A program made the position numbers and the translations under genes. A stretch of DNA of 37,947 nt from Fimenecus sp963624605 (GTDB lineage Bacteria; Bacillota; Clostridia; Oscillospirales; Acutalibacteraceae), in NCBI GenBank assembly GCA_963624605.1, contig CAVFQD010000012.1:1-37947 (forward strand), in the 5' to 3' direction. Below the pieces are notes generated by a model. It had not been told where the DNA came from. It made no database searches and saw only the letters and a list, made by a program, of their open reading frames with translations. Shown here piece after piece: positions 13,906 to 22,799 of this stretch (the stretch's first letter is position 1; each line of letters starts with the position of its first letter).

Positions 13906-15789
13906 ATGGGAATAACAGCTTATAACTCGGAAGATAAATATTACAAAAGCGTAAAAGGCGGACTCAAAGCGGGAGAGAGCGTAAGATTCAGGATAATTGT
14001 TCCCCGTTCGTTCGGCGCAAATTCCGCACGGCTGTCTTTAAGGGAAGATTCGCAGGGCGAATATTTGTCAAAAGGTATGTACTGGGCGGGAATGTACGGT
14101 GATGAGCACGAGGTGTGGGATATAGAAACTCAAATTCCCGATTCGGGTCTTTACTGGTATCATTTTGACATCTCTTCTCCGTGGGGGGAGACAAGGCTTT
14201 GTAAGACGGCGGATTTTACGGGGGCGTTTTCGCCTTTCGGCGCAGAAATTACGGACTGGCAGCTTACCGTCTGCGCTTCGGACTTTACAACGCCCGATTG
14301 GCTCAAAGGCGGAGTGATTTATCAGATTTTCCCCGACCGCTTTTATAATTCGGGAGAAAAAAAGGAAAATGTGCCGTCCGACAGGGTTTTACGCACTGAC
14401 ACGGAAAATCAGCCCTATTGGCGTCCGGACGAAGAGGGCAAGGTGCTTAATAACGACTTTTTCGGCGGAGATTTGAGAGGAATAGAGGAAAAGCTGCCGT
14501 ACCTGTCGGAGCTCGGTGTAACCTGTATTTATCTCAATCCCATATTCGAGGCACATTCAAATCACAGATACAACACTGCCGATTACACAAGAATAGATCC
14601 CTTGCTCGGCACCGAAGCGGATTTCGTTTCGCTGTGCAAGTCGGCGCACAAAAGGGGTATAAAGATAATCCTTGACGGCGTTTTTTCACATACGGGCGAT
14701 GACAGCGTGTATTTTAACAGATACAGGCGGTACGGAGACGGCGGAGCGTACAACTCAAAAGAGTCGCCGTATTTCAAGTGGTATAAATTTCAGCACTATC
14801 CCGACGAATATACATCGTGGTGGGGCTTTGACACTCTTCCCGAGGTCACGGAGGTGTGCGGGGATTACCTCGAATTCATTACGGGCGAAAACGGCGTTGT
14901 TGTCAAGTGGCTGAAGCTCGGAGCAGACGGCTGGAGGCTTGATGTTGCGGATGAACTACCCGATGTTTTCATTGACGCCGTAAGGCGTGCGGTAAAGCGT
15001 ACCGACCCGAACGCTCTCCTGCTCGGCGAGGTGTGGGAGGATGCAACAAATAAATTCTCCTACGGTCAAAGGCGCAAATTTCTGCTCGGCGAACAGTTCG
15101 ACAGCGTAATGAACTATCCCTTTGCAAATGCCGTGCTTGATTTTGCAAGATACGGCGTTGCCGAGGATTTTATGAAAAGCGTTATGTCGATTGTCGGCAA
15201 TTATCCTAAGCAGGCACTTGATGTTATGATGAACCATATCGGAACGCACGATACGGAACGGGCGATAACCCGCATTGTCGGCGAGGGCTGTGAGTACAGG
15301 GACAGACAGTGGCAAAGCGAACATTATTTATCTCCCGAGCAAAAGGAAAAGGGAATATGCCTTATGAAGCTTGCCGCAACGCTCCAGTTTATGCTGCCGG
15401 GCGTACCGAGTGTGTATTACGGCGATGAAATTGCGATGCAGGGATATAAGGACCCGTTTAACAGAGCGTATTTTGAGTGGGATAATACTCAGTGCGGGCT
15501 GCGGGAATATTATGTTGCGCTCGGAAAGCTGAGACGGGATAACGAATGTCTTAAAGACGGAGAGCTTGAAAGCGTTTCGGCGGCTCTCGGCTGCGTTGCG
15601 TTTTCACGGTGCGGCAAAAAAGAAAGCCTGTTGGTTATTGCCAACAGGAACGAAAACGGTATAACCTACAATTTGCCGCGGAATTGGTACGACGCCGAAA
15701 ACGCTCTCAACGGAGAGAAATACGGCGAGTCCGTGTTTGTCGACGGTATGAGCGCCGTTGTTTTGAAAAAACGCACCGAATTATCTTAA
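13906..15789 (+). CDS. GH13 glycosidase, neopullulanase/cyclomaltodextrinase-like, cytoplasmic
   Basis: A 627-residue alpha-amylase superfamily enzyme. An N-terminal beta-sandwich (about 1-125, CBM34-like position) precedes the catalytic barrel, which opens with GGVIYQIFPDRF (135-146). Conserved regions: I DGVFSHT (257-263), II GWRLDVADE with nucleophile Asp346, III LLGEVWED with acid/base Glu375, IV IGTHDTER with His448-Asp449. GGDLRGIEEKLPYLSELGV and NHRYNTADY are typical of neopullulanases and cyclomaltodextrinases. No signal peptide is seen, so it probably acts on imported maltooligosaccharides, possibly together with the glycogen phosphorylase encoded at 34118. Substrate choice cannot be fixed from sequence. 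Its last 9 bases overlap a convergent gene. Confidence 0.92.
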   Translation: MGITAYNSEDKYYKSVKGGLKAGESVRFRIIVPRSFGANSARLSLREDSQGEYLSKGMYWAGMYGDEHEVWDIETQIPDSGLYWYHFDISSPWGETRLCKTADFTGAFSPFGAEITDWQLTVCASDFTTPDWLKGGVIYQIFPDRFYNSGEKKENVPSDRVLRTDTENQPYWRPDEEGKVLNNDFFGGDLRGIEEKLPYLSELGVTCIYLNPIFEAHSNHRYNTADYTRIDPLLGTEADFVSLCKSAHKRGIKIILDGVFSHTGDDSVYFNRYRRYGDGGAYNSKESPYFKWYKFQHYPDEYTSWWGFDTLPEVTEVCGDYLEFITGENGVVVKWLKLGADGWRLDVADELPDVFIDAVRRAVKRTDPNALLLGEVWEDATNKFSYGQRRKFLLGEQFDSVMNYPFANAVLDFARYGVAEDFMKSVMSIVGNYPKQALDVMMNHIGTHDTERAITRIVGEGCEYRDRQWQSEHYLSPEQKEKGICLMKLAATLQFMLPGVPSVYYGDEIAMQGYKDPFNRAYFEWDNTQCGLREYYVALGKLRRDNECLKDGELESVSAALGCVAFSRCGKKESLLVIANRNENGITYNLPRNWYDAENALNGEKYGESVFVDGMSAVVLKKRTELS

Positions 15790-16041
15790 CAGCAGAGATA
15801 CGCCTGCACCCGCCACGGCGGCAAAAAGCAGATATATTGTTTTAAGTACAACGGTTTTCAGCTTTGCACGCTTTGTTACGGGGACTTTTGCATCGCCCGA
15901 AAGAGCACGGAGAGCTTTTTCGTTAAGCTTTTTTTCGCTCAGCGTGGAATATTCGGGTCTTACAAAAAACAGTGCCTTTTCAAAATATTTTGTGCCCGTT
16001 TCGTGAATCTCGAGAACCTGCCTGTTTACACCTTTAATCAT
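15781..16041 (-). CDS. Small tail-anchored membrane protein, unknown family
   Basis: An 86-residue protein starting MIKGVNRQVLEIHETGTKYFEKALFFVRPEYSTLSE, with a basic middle (KVPVTKRAKLKTVVLK) and one hydrophobic C-terminal segment (about 65-85: TIYLLFAAVAGAGVSLLL). This fits a single-span protein with its N-terminus in the cytoplasm. I do not recognise the family. The ATG at 16041 has AAAGGA 10 bases upstream; the frame stays open further upstream (to 16113) without a better site. Its stop codon lies inside the 3' end of the GH13 gene, so transcripts of the two are complementary at their ends. Confidence 0.7.
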   Translation of the reverse strand: MIKGVNRQVLEIHETGTKYFEKALFFVRPEYSTLSEKKLNEKALRALSGDAKVPVTKRAKLKTVVLKTIYLLFAAVAGAGVSLLLR

Positions 16042-16454
16042 TTTGTTGTGTCCTTTGTGTTTGATGCTTTTAGTATGGTGCTTTTCACTCAAAAATATAC
16101 TCGTTTTCGGCAACGGTTTTGTGTCAATATGGGATTTTCCACAAATTTTTTATCTCGCAAAATATTACAATGAGTATATTAGGACTTTGTACAAAAATGT
16201 TCAAAACAATGTTCAAAATGTTAATAAGTGCCGCCAAAAACTGTGCAAAACTCGGTTTTTGCCGTGGTTTAAGCCCAATGTTTATAACTTTTCAATATTC
16301 AAAGGTAAATACTGTAAGTTATTATGACTTTACGAAATATTACGGTCGGTAGTTATTTTTTGAGTAAATCGGCAAATTGCTTTTGTGCAATTTAACAATG
16401 TGTGTTTTTATATAAAATTTACGATTTTTTGCGGATTTTTTCGGGAGTGAAGAT
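16042..16454. other. AT-rich intergenic stretch without a recognised gene
   Basis: About 410 bases between the small membrane protein and the DNA glycosylase gene, carrying the divergent upstream regions of both. It contains two direct copies of ATGTTCAAAA (16197 and 16209, 12 bp apart) and a weak CAAAAAC/GTTTTTG inverted repeat around 16236-16259. TATAAA at 16411 may be part of the glycosylase promoter. Overlapping short frames here have no recognisable similarity or convincing start sites. Confidence 0.5.
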
Positions 16455-17276
16455 ATGGACGAATTTCAGTTTGAAATTGAAGTGCCGAAGATGTTTGACC
16501 TTGACCTGTCGCTTGATTGCGGACAGGCTTTCCGTTGGGAAAAGGACGAACACGGAAATATGCGCGGCGTGGTGTCGGGCAAAAGATATGTATTAAGGCA
16601 GGATGGCGGCGTGCTTTATTGCAGCTGTAACGAGGCGGATTTCAACGCCGTGCTTCGCAGATACCTTGATTTTGACAGGGATTACAAGGCAATAACCGAC
16701 GGGTTTTCCTCCGATGCAAACCTGAAAGCGGCATGTGAGGAGTATGCCGGCATCAGAATCCTGCGCCAGGAGCCGTGGGAGACGCTTTGTTCGTTTATCA
16801 TTTCGCAGAATAACAACATACCCCGTATAAAGGGGATAATTTCCCGTCTTTGTGAGGGTTTCGGCGAGGAGATAGAAAGCGGCGTTTATTCTTTTCCGGA
16901 TGCCGAGCGTTTGTGCGGACTCTCGGTTGACGACCTGTCTGAGCTTCGTGCGGGCTTTCGCTCAAAATATATTATTGACGCGGCGCAAATGGTAAGCTCG
17001 GGAGAAATAGATTTTGACAAAATAGATAAACAGCCGATAGACTTCGGCCGCGAGGAGCTCATTAAAATAAAGGGCGTCGGAAAAAAGGTTGCGGAGTGTA
17101 CGCTTTTGTATGGCTTCGGTAAGCTTGAGGCGTTTCCCGTCGATGTCTGGGTTAAGAGAATTACCGAGGAAATGTACCCGAACGGACTGCCCGAATGTAT
17201 AAAAAGCTACGAGGGAATAGCCCAACAGTACCTTTTTCATTGGCGAAGGAACTCTGAACGCTTCAAAAACGCATAA
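16455..17276 (+). CDS. ogg: 8-oxoguanine DNA glycosylase/AP lyase (OGG1-type)
   Basis: A 273-residue base-excision repair enzyme that removes 8-oxoguanine opposite C and nicks the strand. The N-terminal OGG domain has DCGQAFRWEKD (21-31) and FDRDYKAI. The HhH-GPD domain has SQNNNIPRIKGIISRLC (117-133), the helix-hairpin-helix KIKGVGKKVAECTLLYGFG with catalytic Lys211, and FPVDVWVKR with the conserved Asp230. It matches human OGG1 in layout (Lys249, Asp268), unlike MutM, and is the type found in many Clostridia. GGGAG lies about 8 bases before the ATG. It is probably monocistronic. Confidence 0.94.
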   Translation: MDEFQFEIEVPKMFDLDLSLDCGQAFRWEKDEHGNMRGVVSGKRYVLRQDGGVLYCSCNEADFNAVLRRYLDFDRDYKAITDGFSSDANLKAACEEYAGIRILRQEPWETLCSFIISQNNNIPRIKGIISRLCEGFGEEIESGVYSFPDAERLCGLSVDDLSELRAGFRSKYIIDAAQMVSSGEIDFDKIDKQPIDFGREELIKIKGVGKKVAECTLLYGFGKLEAFPVDVWVKRITEEMYPNGLPECIKSYEGIAQQYLFHWRRNSERFKNA

Positions 17277-17313
17277 ATTCACAAAATTTTAATAAGTTTT
17301 TGCGTTATAGAGG

Positions 17314-17342
17314 TTGAGTATTTGAATTTCAGAGGTTATAAT
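17314..17342 (+). promoter_or_regulatory. Promoter of the mre operon
   Basis: TTGAGT (17314-17319) and a perfect TATAAT (17337-17342) are spaced by 17 bases, with about 55 bases of leader before mreB. Confidence 0.8.
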
Positions 17343-17400
17343 ATTAGTTGATAAAATGGGTGTAAAACAGATTAAATAAATCGAAAGGAAGTAAAAAGAA

Positions 17401-18411
17401 ATGTTATTCTCGCAGGATATCGGTATCGATCTCGGCACGGCGAACACGTTGGTTTTTGTTAAAGGTAAAGGAATTGTAATCAGAGAGCCGTCGGTCGTTG
17501 CCGTAAATGTCAGTGCTTATCCGCAAAAGGTTGTTGCGGTCGGCGACAAGGCAAAGCAGATGATAGGCAGAACTCCGGGTTCAATTACTGCGGTAAGACC
17601 GCTTAAAGACGGCGTTATTGCAGATTTCGACATTACATCGGATATGCTCAAGGAGTTTATAAAAATGGCAATAAGCACATCTCCGTTTTCAAGGGCAAGG
17701 GTGCTTATCTGTATTCCCTCGGGCGTTACCGAGGTTGAAAGAAAGGCGGTTCATGACGCAGCCCGTTCGGCAGGCGCAAAGCTTGTAAACCTTATTGATG
17801 AGCCTATGGCGGCGGCAATCGGTGCAGGACTTCCCGTTTCAGACGCAGTCGGAAGCATGGTTGTCGACATCGGCGGAGGTACATCCGAGGTTGCGGTAAT
17901 TTCGTACGGCGACATCGTTACCGCTCAGTCGGCAAGAGTTGCGGGTGACAATTTCGACGAGGCTATCATAGCTTACATCAGAAAGAAGCATAACCTACTC
18001 ATAGGCGAGAGAACCGCCGAGGATATAAAGATTAAAATAGGCTCGGCTTACCCCTATGACGGTGAGGGCGCAATGGATGTTAAGGGCAGAAACCTGCTTG
18101 ACGGTCTTCCCAAGAACATAGAAATCACCTCCGAGGAGGTAAGAGAGGCTCTTTCCGATCCGGTAAATCAGATTCTTGACACAATTCATTCAACGCTCGA
18201 AAAAACTCCCCCTGAGCTTTCGGCGGATATTATCGACAGAGGAATAATGCTCACGGGCGGCGGCGCGTTACTCAGAGGTCTTGACAAGCTCATTTCCATT
18301 GAGACAAAAATCCCCGTTCACATTGCCGAAAATCCGCTTGACTGCGTTGTTGACGGCACGGGCATGTGTCTTGAAAATCCCAAGTTTATGGAAAAGGGAT
18401 ATTACGACTGA
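17401..18411 (+). CDS. mreB: Rod shape-determining protein MreB
   Basis: A 336-residue bacterial actin homologue that forms membrane-bound filaments guiding lateral cell-wall synthesis. It shows phosphate-1 DIGIDLGTANTLVFVKG (about 6-22), phosphate-2 VDIGGGTSEVAVIS (about 156-169), and the adenosine-binding LTGGGALLRGLD block near 281-292. The adjacent mreC-mreD-PBP genes confirm the role. AAGGAAG precedes the ATG by about 10 bases. A GC-rich hairpin lies in the 84-base gap to mreC. Confidence 0.96.
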   Translation: MLFSQDIGIDLGTANTLVFVKGKGIVIREPSVVAVNVSAYPQKVVAVGDKAKQMIGRTPGSITAVRPLKDGVIADFDITSDMLKEFIKMAISTSPFSRARVLICIPSGVTEVERKAVHDAARSAGAKLVNLIDEPMAAAIGAGLPVSDAVGSMVVDIGGGTSEVAVISYGDIVTAQSARVAGDNFDEAIIAYIRKKHNLLIGERTAEDIKIKIGSAYPYDGEGAMDVKGRNLLDGLPKNIEITSEEVREALSDPVNQILDTIHSTLEKTPPELSADIIDRGIMLTGGGALLRGLDKLISIETKIPVHIAENPLDCVVDGTGMCLENPKFMEKGYYD

Positions 18412-18424
18412 TAATTATTTTTAC

Positions 18425-18447
18425 GGCGGGTTTTATGCCCGCCTTGT
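18425..18447 (+). terminator. Hairpin between mreB and mreC
   Basis: GGCGGG-ttttatg-CCCGCC followed by TTGTTGC. The T-run is interrupted, so it is more likely a partial terminator or processing site that sets MreB above MreC/D levels than a full stop. Confidence 0.5.
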
Positions 18448-18495
18448 TGCGCTTTTACAAGCGTTTAATCCGATGACGGAAGGCAGGTGTTACAG

Positions 18496-19341
18496 TTGAA
18501 GAATTTTGTCAGAAGCGGTACCTTCAGGGCGTTGCTTTTGCTTATTGTCGTGCTTCTTGCGGGAATAATAGCAGGTGTTTCGTCAAGCAGTGCTTCTTCT
18601 CCGTTGACCTCTGCGGTCAGCACGGTATTTTCTCCGCTGTCACGCCTTTCGACCGCAATATCGGAAAAATTCAATTCGGTAAAGGGCGGCTTTATTTCAG
18701 CATCCTCTTATATGGAGAGAGTTTCGGAGCTTGAAGAGCAGGTTGCGGAATATCAGAAAAAGCTTGTCGAATACGAAAAAATGAAAAAGCAGATAGAGGC
18801 ATATGAAAACTTCCTCGGCGTTAAGGAGAAAAATCCCGACTTCAAGTTTACGGCAGGTACGGTAATCGGCAGGAATTCAGCCGATGCTTTTGACTCGTTT
18901 GAGCTCAACTGCGGCAGCAATGACGGTGTGAGCGTGAACGACCCCGTTATAAGCGGCGAGTACCTGATCGGAATTGTAAGCGAGGTAACGCCGACTACCT
19001 GTACCGTCCTTTCGGTTTATGACCCCACCGTAAATATTGCGGCATATGAGATACGAACGGGGGAAATAGGTTATACCGACACAACGGTTAAAATGAGTCT
19101 TGCTTCAACCGTCAAGTTTGCGGGTCTTACAAAGGATACGGCAATTGCAGAGGGTGGAATTGTCTGTACCTCCGGCGTCGGCGGTATATTCCCGAGAGGT
19201 CTTATTGTCGGTACGGTTAAGTCCGTAAAGCAGGAGGAGGGAGATGTCTCCTATTATGCGGAGGTTGCGCCCCAGATTGATTTGGGCGAGGTTCAGGACG
19301 CCTTTGTCATAACGGATTTTGAGGGTAAGGGCAATGCGTAA
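18496..19341 (+). CDS. mreC: Rod shape-determining protein MreC
   Basis: The periplasmic-side scaffold of the elongasome, about 281 residues: one N-terminal transmembrane helix (about 12-30, ALLLLIVVLLAGIIAGV), a coiled coil (about 70-105, VSELEEQVAEYQKKLVEYEKMK), and the beta-rich core with VIGRNSADAFDSFELNCGSNDGV and GVGGIFPRGLIVGTV. I prefer the TTG at 18496 (MKNFVRSG) because the GTG at 18487 has almost no spacing from its purine tract; this is uncertain. The 3' end overlaps mreD by 8 bases. Confidence 0.92.
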   Translation: MKNFVRSGTFRALLLLIVVLLAGIIAGVSSSSASSPLTSAVSTVFSPLSRLSTAISEKFNSVKGGFISASSYMERVSELEEQVAEYQKKLVEYEKMKKQIEAYENFLGVKEKNPDFKFTAGTVIGRNSADAFDSFELNCGSNDGVSVNDPVISGEYLIGIVSEVTPTTCTVLSVYDPTVNIAAYEIRTGEIGYTDTTVKMSLASTVKFAGLTKDTAIAEGGIVCTSGVGGIFPRGLIVGTVKSVKQEEGDVSYYAEVAPQIDLGEVQDAFVITDFEGKGNA

Positions 19342-19858
19342 TAACACAAAGCTTATCATTTTCAGAAGAACGGTTTTTGTTTTGCTGATATTGCTTACTC
19401 ATATTTTACAGAACACAAAGGGCTGGTTCCCCGAGATTTTTTCCGCAAGAGCATTCTTGCTTATACCGCTTACGGTTTGCCTCGGAATGTTTGAGCGTGA
19501 GTTCACGGGTGCGATGCTCGGTGCGTTTGCGGGTGCGCTGTGGGACAGCGTTTTCGGGCTTGCGGACGGATACAATGCGCTGTTTCTGATGTTAATCGGC
19601 GGCGGCTGCGGTTTGCTTATAAATGTGTTTATGAGAAATCATCTTTTAACGGCGCTGATACTTTCGGGCTCGGCGACGCTTCTTTATACCGTGCTTTATG
19701 TGCTTTTCTTTGTTACGGCGCAGGGCATGGACTCGGCAGGCTGGCTGTTTTTGCGCTTTTATCTGCCGTCGGCGGTTTATACGGTTTTGTTTACGCCGAT
19801 ATACTATATGATAGTCAGGTCTCTTATGAGACTTACAAGGACCACGCAGGAGTTTTAG
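19334..19858 (+). CDS. mreD: Rod shape-determining protein MreD
   Basis: A polytopic membrane partner of MreC, 174 residues with about five hydrophobic helices (for example FVLLILLTHILQ, FLLIPLTVCLGMF, LFLMLIGGGCGLLINVF, LTALILSGSATLLYTVLYVLFF). MreD proteins diverge strongly in sequence; length, topology and position between mreC and a class B PBP identify it. The ATG at 19334 lies inside the mreC end after GGTAAGGG; a TTG 15 bases earlier is the alternative. Confidence 0.9.
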   Translation: MRNNTKLIIFRRTVFVLLILLTHILQNTKGWFPEIFSARAFLLIPLTVCLGMFEREFTGAMLGAFAGALWDSVFGLADGYNALFLMLIGGGCGLLINVFMRNHLLTALILSGSATLLYTVLYVLFFVTAQGMDSAGWLFLRFYLPSAVYTVLFTPIYYMIVRSLMRLTRTTQEF

Positions 19859-19861
19859 CTT

Positions 19862-21982
19862 ATGAAGGGAGAGCCGCAAATGAAGGACAAGACCAAAAGC
19901 ACAAAATTCAGGGCTGTTGCGTTTACCGTAGCGGTGCTTTTTGTTTTTTCGCTGTTTGTTGCGGACCTTTTCAGAATACAGATAGCAAACGCCGACGAGG
20001 CTACGGTGGAGAAGGTAGCGTTAAAAAAGACCGATACCACCATAAAGGCGGCAAGAGGAGAAATTCTTGACTGCAACGGAAAACCGCTTGTTACAAACAA
20101 GCAGGTGAATTCGATTATTTTTAACGGCTCGTATTTTCCGAGAACCGACGAACAGCAGCAGAGAAACGAAATTATAATTTCGCTTATCCGCCTGCTTGAA
20201 AGTAACTCGACCGAATGGAACAATGACATTCCGATGTATTTTGACCAAAACGGCAGCATTCAGTTTGCCGCTGACCGTGATGCCGACATAAAATATCTCA
20301 AATCCAAGGATGTGCTTTATCTTAACGAGTACGCAACAGCTCAGAATTGCTTCGATGAGTTGAAAACAAAATTCGAGCTTGAAAATTATTCGGACGAGGA
20401 CGCTTTGAAAATTGCTTCGGTGTGCTATTCGCTGAAGAAAAACGCTTTCACCACCTCAAACCCCTATACATTTGCAGATGATGTTTCGGTTGAGCTCGCT
20501 TCAAAGATAAAGGAAAACAGCGGCTTCTATGTCGGAGTTGAAATTCAGGTTACGACTCAGAGGGAATACCTCAACGGCACACTCGCTCCGCATATAATCG
20601 GTATTACGGGTTCGCTTAACGCAGAGGAATACAATAAGAGAACAGAAGAATACAACGAGGCGATAAAAAACGAAAATCTTACCACCGAAGAAAAGACGAA
20701 TTTGAAGCTCCGCGCTTACGCTATGGACGACACTATCGGCAAATTCGGACTTGAGAGCGCAATGGAGGAGTATCTTCGCGGAACAAACGGAGTAGAAAGC
20801 ACAATTACCGACGCCGACGGAAACAAAACCACGGAAATTACAACCGAGCCTGTTCAGGGCGATACGGTTATACTTACGCTCGACTCCGATTTACAGCTTG
20901 CCGTTCAGGAGGCTCTTGCAAACTTTATAGCACAGTACAAGGATAAAGCGGCACTGCCGGCAGTAGGCTCGGCGGTTGTGATGGATGTAAACAGCGGTGC
21001 GGTGCTCGCGTGCGCTACATATCCGAGCTATGACCTTACGACATATTACGATAATTACTCTGCTCTCGCGAGCGATAAATCATCTCCGCTTTGGAACAGA
21101 GCTCTTCAGAGCACATATGAGCCCGGTTCTACATTTAAGGTAGCCGTTGCGCTTGCCGGACTTGAAGAGGGCGTCATCACAAAGGACACAAAAATTACCT
21201 GTACCAGGATTTACACATATTTTCAGGACACACAGTTCAAATGCCTGCAAGCGCACGGAGCGATTACCGTTGCCGAGGCGCTAAATCAGTCATGTAATAT
21301 CTTTTTCTATGAAACAGGCCGTCAGCTCGGCATCGAAAAAATGAACGATTATTGCACAAGGCTCGGCTTGGGACAGAAAACGGGAGTTGAGATAACCGAA
21401 TCAACCGGCGTGCTTGCAAGTATAGAGTACCGAGAGGCACACGGCGGAACATGGTACCCCGGCGATACGGTTCAAGCGGCAATCGGTCAGTCCGACAACC
21501 TGTTCACACCCATTCAGCTGTGTAATTATGTTGCGACCGTTGCAAACGGCGGAACAAGATATAAGGCACATTTTGTAAAAAGCGTAAAATCCGCCGATTA
21601 TTCACAGACAATAATCGACAGTACTCCCGTGGTGCTTAACGAAACGGGAATTTCACAAAACAGTATCAACATTGTCAAAGAGGGAATGAAGCGGCTCGGC
21701 GCAAGGCTTACGGCGTTTAAGGATTTACCCGTTGCGGTTGCGGCAAAGACGGGAACGGCAGAGTCCAAGGCTAAGGTCGGCGGAAAAATCGAATCCGGTC
21801 TTAACGGCTTTATGATTTCCTTTGCGCCTGCCGACAATCCGCAGATAGCTGTCTGCGTTGCGATTGAAAACCTGAACAGCGGTTCTGCCACGGCGGTGCT
21901 GGTTTCCGACATTTACAAGGCGTATTTCGGAACGGTCAGCGAGGTTGATACGGTCGAAAGTCAGAACATGGTGTTAAACTGA
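19862..21982 (+). CDS. Class B penicillin-binding protein (PBP2-type transpeptidase)
   Basis: A monofunctional peptidoglycan transpeptidase of the elongation machinery, up to 706 residues. One N-terminal anchor (about 19-37), a PBP dimerisation domain (starting KAARGEILDCNGKPLVTN, about 62-79) and a C-terminal transpeptidase domain with the catalytic triad motifs STFK (Ser423), SCN (477-479) and KTG (629-631). It lies in the position of mrdA/pbpA in mre operons. Two starts are plausible: ATG 19862 with AGGAG 9 bases upstream inside mreD, and ATG 19880 with GGGAG 8 bases upstream. No PASTA domain is seen, which argues against SpoVD/PBP2x. Confidence 0.92.
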   Translation: MKGEPQMKDKTKSTKFRAVAFTVAVLFVFSLFVADLFRIQIANADEATVEKVALKKTDTTIKAARGEILDCNGKPLVTNKQVNSIIFNGSYFPRTDEQQQRNEIIISLIRLLESNSTEWNNDIPMYFDQNGSIQFAADRDADIKYLKSKDVLYLNEYATAQNCFDELKTKFELENYSDEDALKIASVCYSLKKNAFTTSNPYTFADDVSVELASKIKENSGFYVGVEIQVTTQREYLNGTLAPHIIGITGSLNAEEYNKRTEEYNEAIKNENLTTEEKTNLKLRAYAMDDTIGKFGLESAMEEYLRGTNGVESTITDADGNKTTEITTEPVQGDTVILTLDSDLQLAVQEALANFIAQYKDKAALPAVGSAVVMDVNSGAVLACATYPSYDLTTYYDNYSALASDKSSPLWNRALQSTYEPGSTFKVAVALAGLEEGVITKDTKITCTRIYTYFQDTQFKCLQAHGAITVAEALNQSCNIFFYETGRQLGIEKMNDYCTRLGLGQKTGVEITESTGVLASIEYREAHGGTWYPGDTVQAAIGQSDNLFTPIQLCNYVATVANGGTRYKAHFVKSVKSADYSQTIIDSTPVVLNETGISQNSINIVKEGMKRLGARLTAFKDLPVAVAAKTGTAESKAKVGGKIESGLNGFMISFAPADNPQIAVCVAIENLNSGSATAVLVSDIYKAYFGTVSEVDTVESQNMVLN

Positions 21983-21998
21983 TTTGGGGTGAGGAAAA

Positions 21999-22730
21999 AT
22001 GGCTGAAAAAATTCTTGTCATATCCGGCAAGGGCGGCGTAGGCAAGTCGTCCGTGTCAGTCGGGCTTGCAAATGCCATGTGCTCGATGGGTAAAAGCGTT
22101 TTGCTTGTTGACGCCGATGTAGGCTTTCGCAGCCTTGACCTCATTATGAATATAGGCTCGCAGGTCGTATATAATTGGCTTGATATTATTGAAAACAGAT
22201 GCTCGTTTTCGCAGGCTATTGTCAGCGGAGACGGCGCACCCGACTTGCTTTCGGCTCCGTCTGATTTTTCGGAAAGCATAACAAAAAAGTCTGTGTCGGA
22301 TTTGCTTTCCCGTGCGGATAATGATTATGATTATGTGTTGGTCGATTCTGCGGCAGGCGCCGATTCTCTTCACGAAATATTGGCTGAGGTTTGCGGCAGG
22401 GCGTTAGCGGTCGTTACCTGCGATCCTGTTTGCGTCAGAAGCGTTGACGCGGCGATCGGCAAGGTCTTAAAAGCCAACAAAAGCATTGATATAAGGATGA
22501 TAGTAAACCGCTTTGACAGGTATGAGGTCGAAACGGGGAAGCAGATGAAGCTCGACGATGTTGTCGATGCGGCAAGGGTCGGACTTATCGGCGTTATTCC
22601 CGAGGACGACAGCGTTAGACTGCTTTCGGGAGGAAGCAAAATTTCAAAATATGCTTTTAATGCGTTTGTAAGAACGGCAAAGCGCATTACGGGTAAAAGC
22701 GTTTTATTCAATCCGAAGGATTTTTATTGA
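21999..22730 (+). CDS. MinD-like septum-site ATPase
   Basis: A 243-residue MinD/ParA-superfamily ATPase, with the deviant Walker A GKGGVGKSS (10-18), Walker A' LLVDADVGFRSLDLIMN resembling the MinD version, and Walker B YVLVDSAAGAD. It starts 16 bases after the PBP gene and so is expressed with the elongasome. No minC or minE is present in the window. The C-terminus (TAKRITGKSVLFNPKDFY) ends in a short tail rather than a clear MinD-type amphipathic membrane helix. It could be true MinD or an orphan paralogue placed with mreBCD. Confidence 0.85.
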   Translation: MAEKILVISGKGGVGKSSVSVGLANAMCSMGKSVLLVDADVGFRSLDLIMNIGSQVVYNWLDIIENRCSFSQAIVSGDGAPDLLSAPSDFSESITKKSVSDLLSRADNDYDYVLVDSAAGADSLHEILAEVCGRALAVVTCDPVCVRSVDAAIGKVLKANKSIDIRMIVNRFDRYEVETGKQMKLDDVVDAARVGLIGVIPEDDSVRLLSGGSKISKYAFNAFVRTAKRITGKSVLFNPKDFY

Positions 22731-22737
22731 CAAACAG

Positions 22738-22766
22738 TTGAAAACCGAGTGAAAATTTGGTATCAT
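22738..22766 (+). promoter_or_regulatory. Promoter of mgsA
   Basis: TTGAAA (22738-22743) and TATCAT (22761-22766) at 17-base spacing, 33 bases before the mgsA start codon. An upstream TTGACA at 22727 is too far from this -10 box to serve as its -35. Confidence 0.6.
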
Positions 22767-22799
22767 ACTGTTTGAGGAGTATTACAGGGAGGAAGATAT

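Noticed and set aside
22727..22766. TTGACA at 22727 as the mgsA -35 box
   Set aside because: Spacing to TATCAT is 28 bases. TTGAAA at 22738 gives exactly 17.
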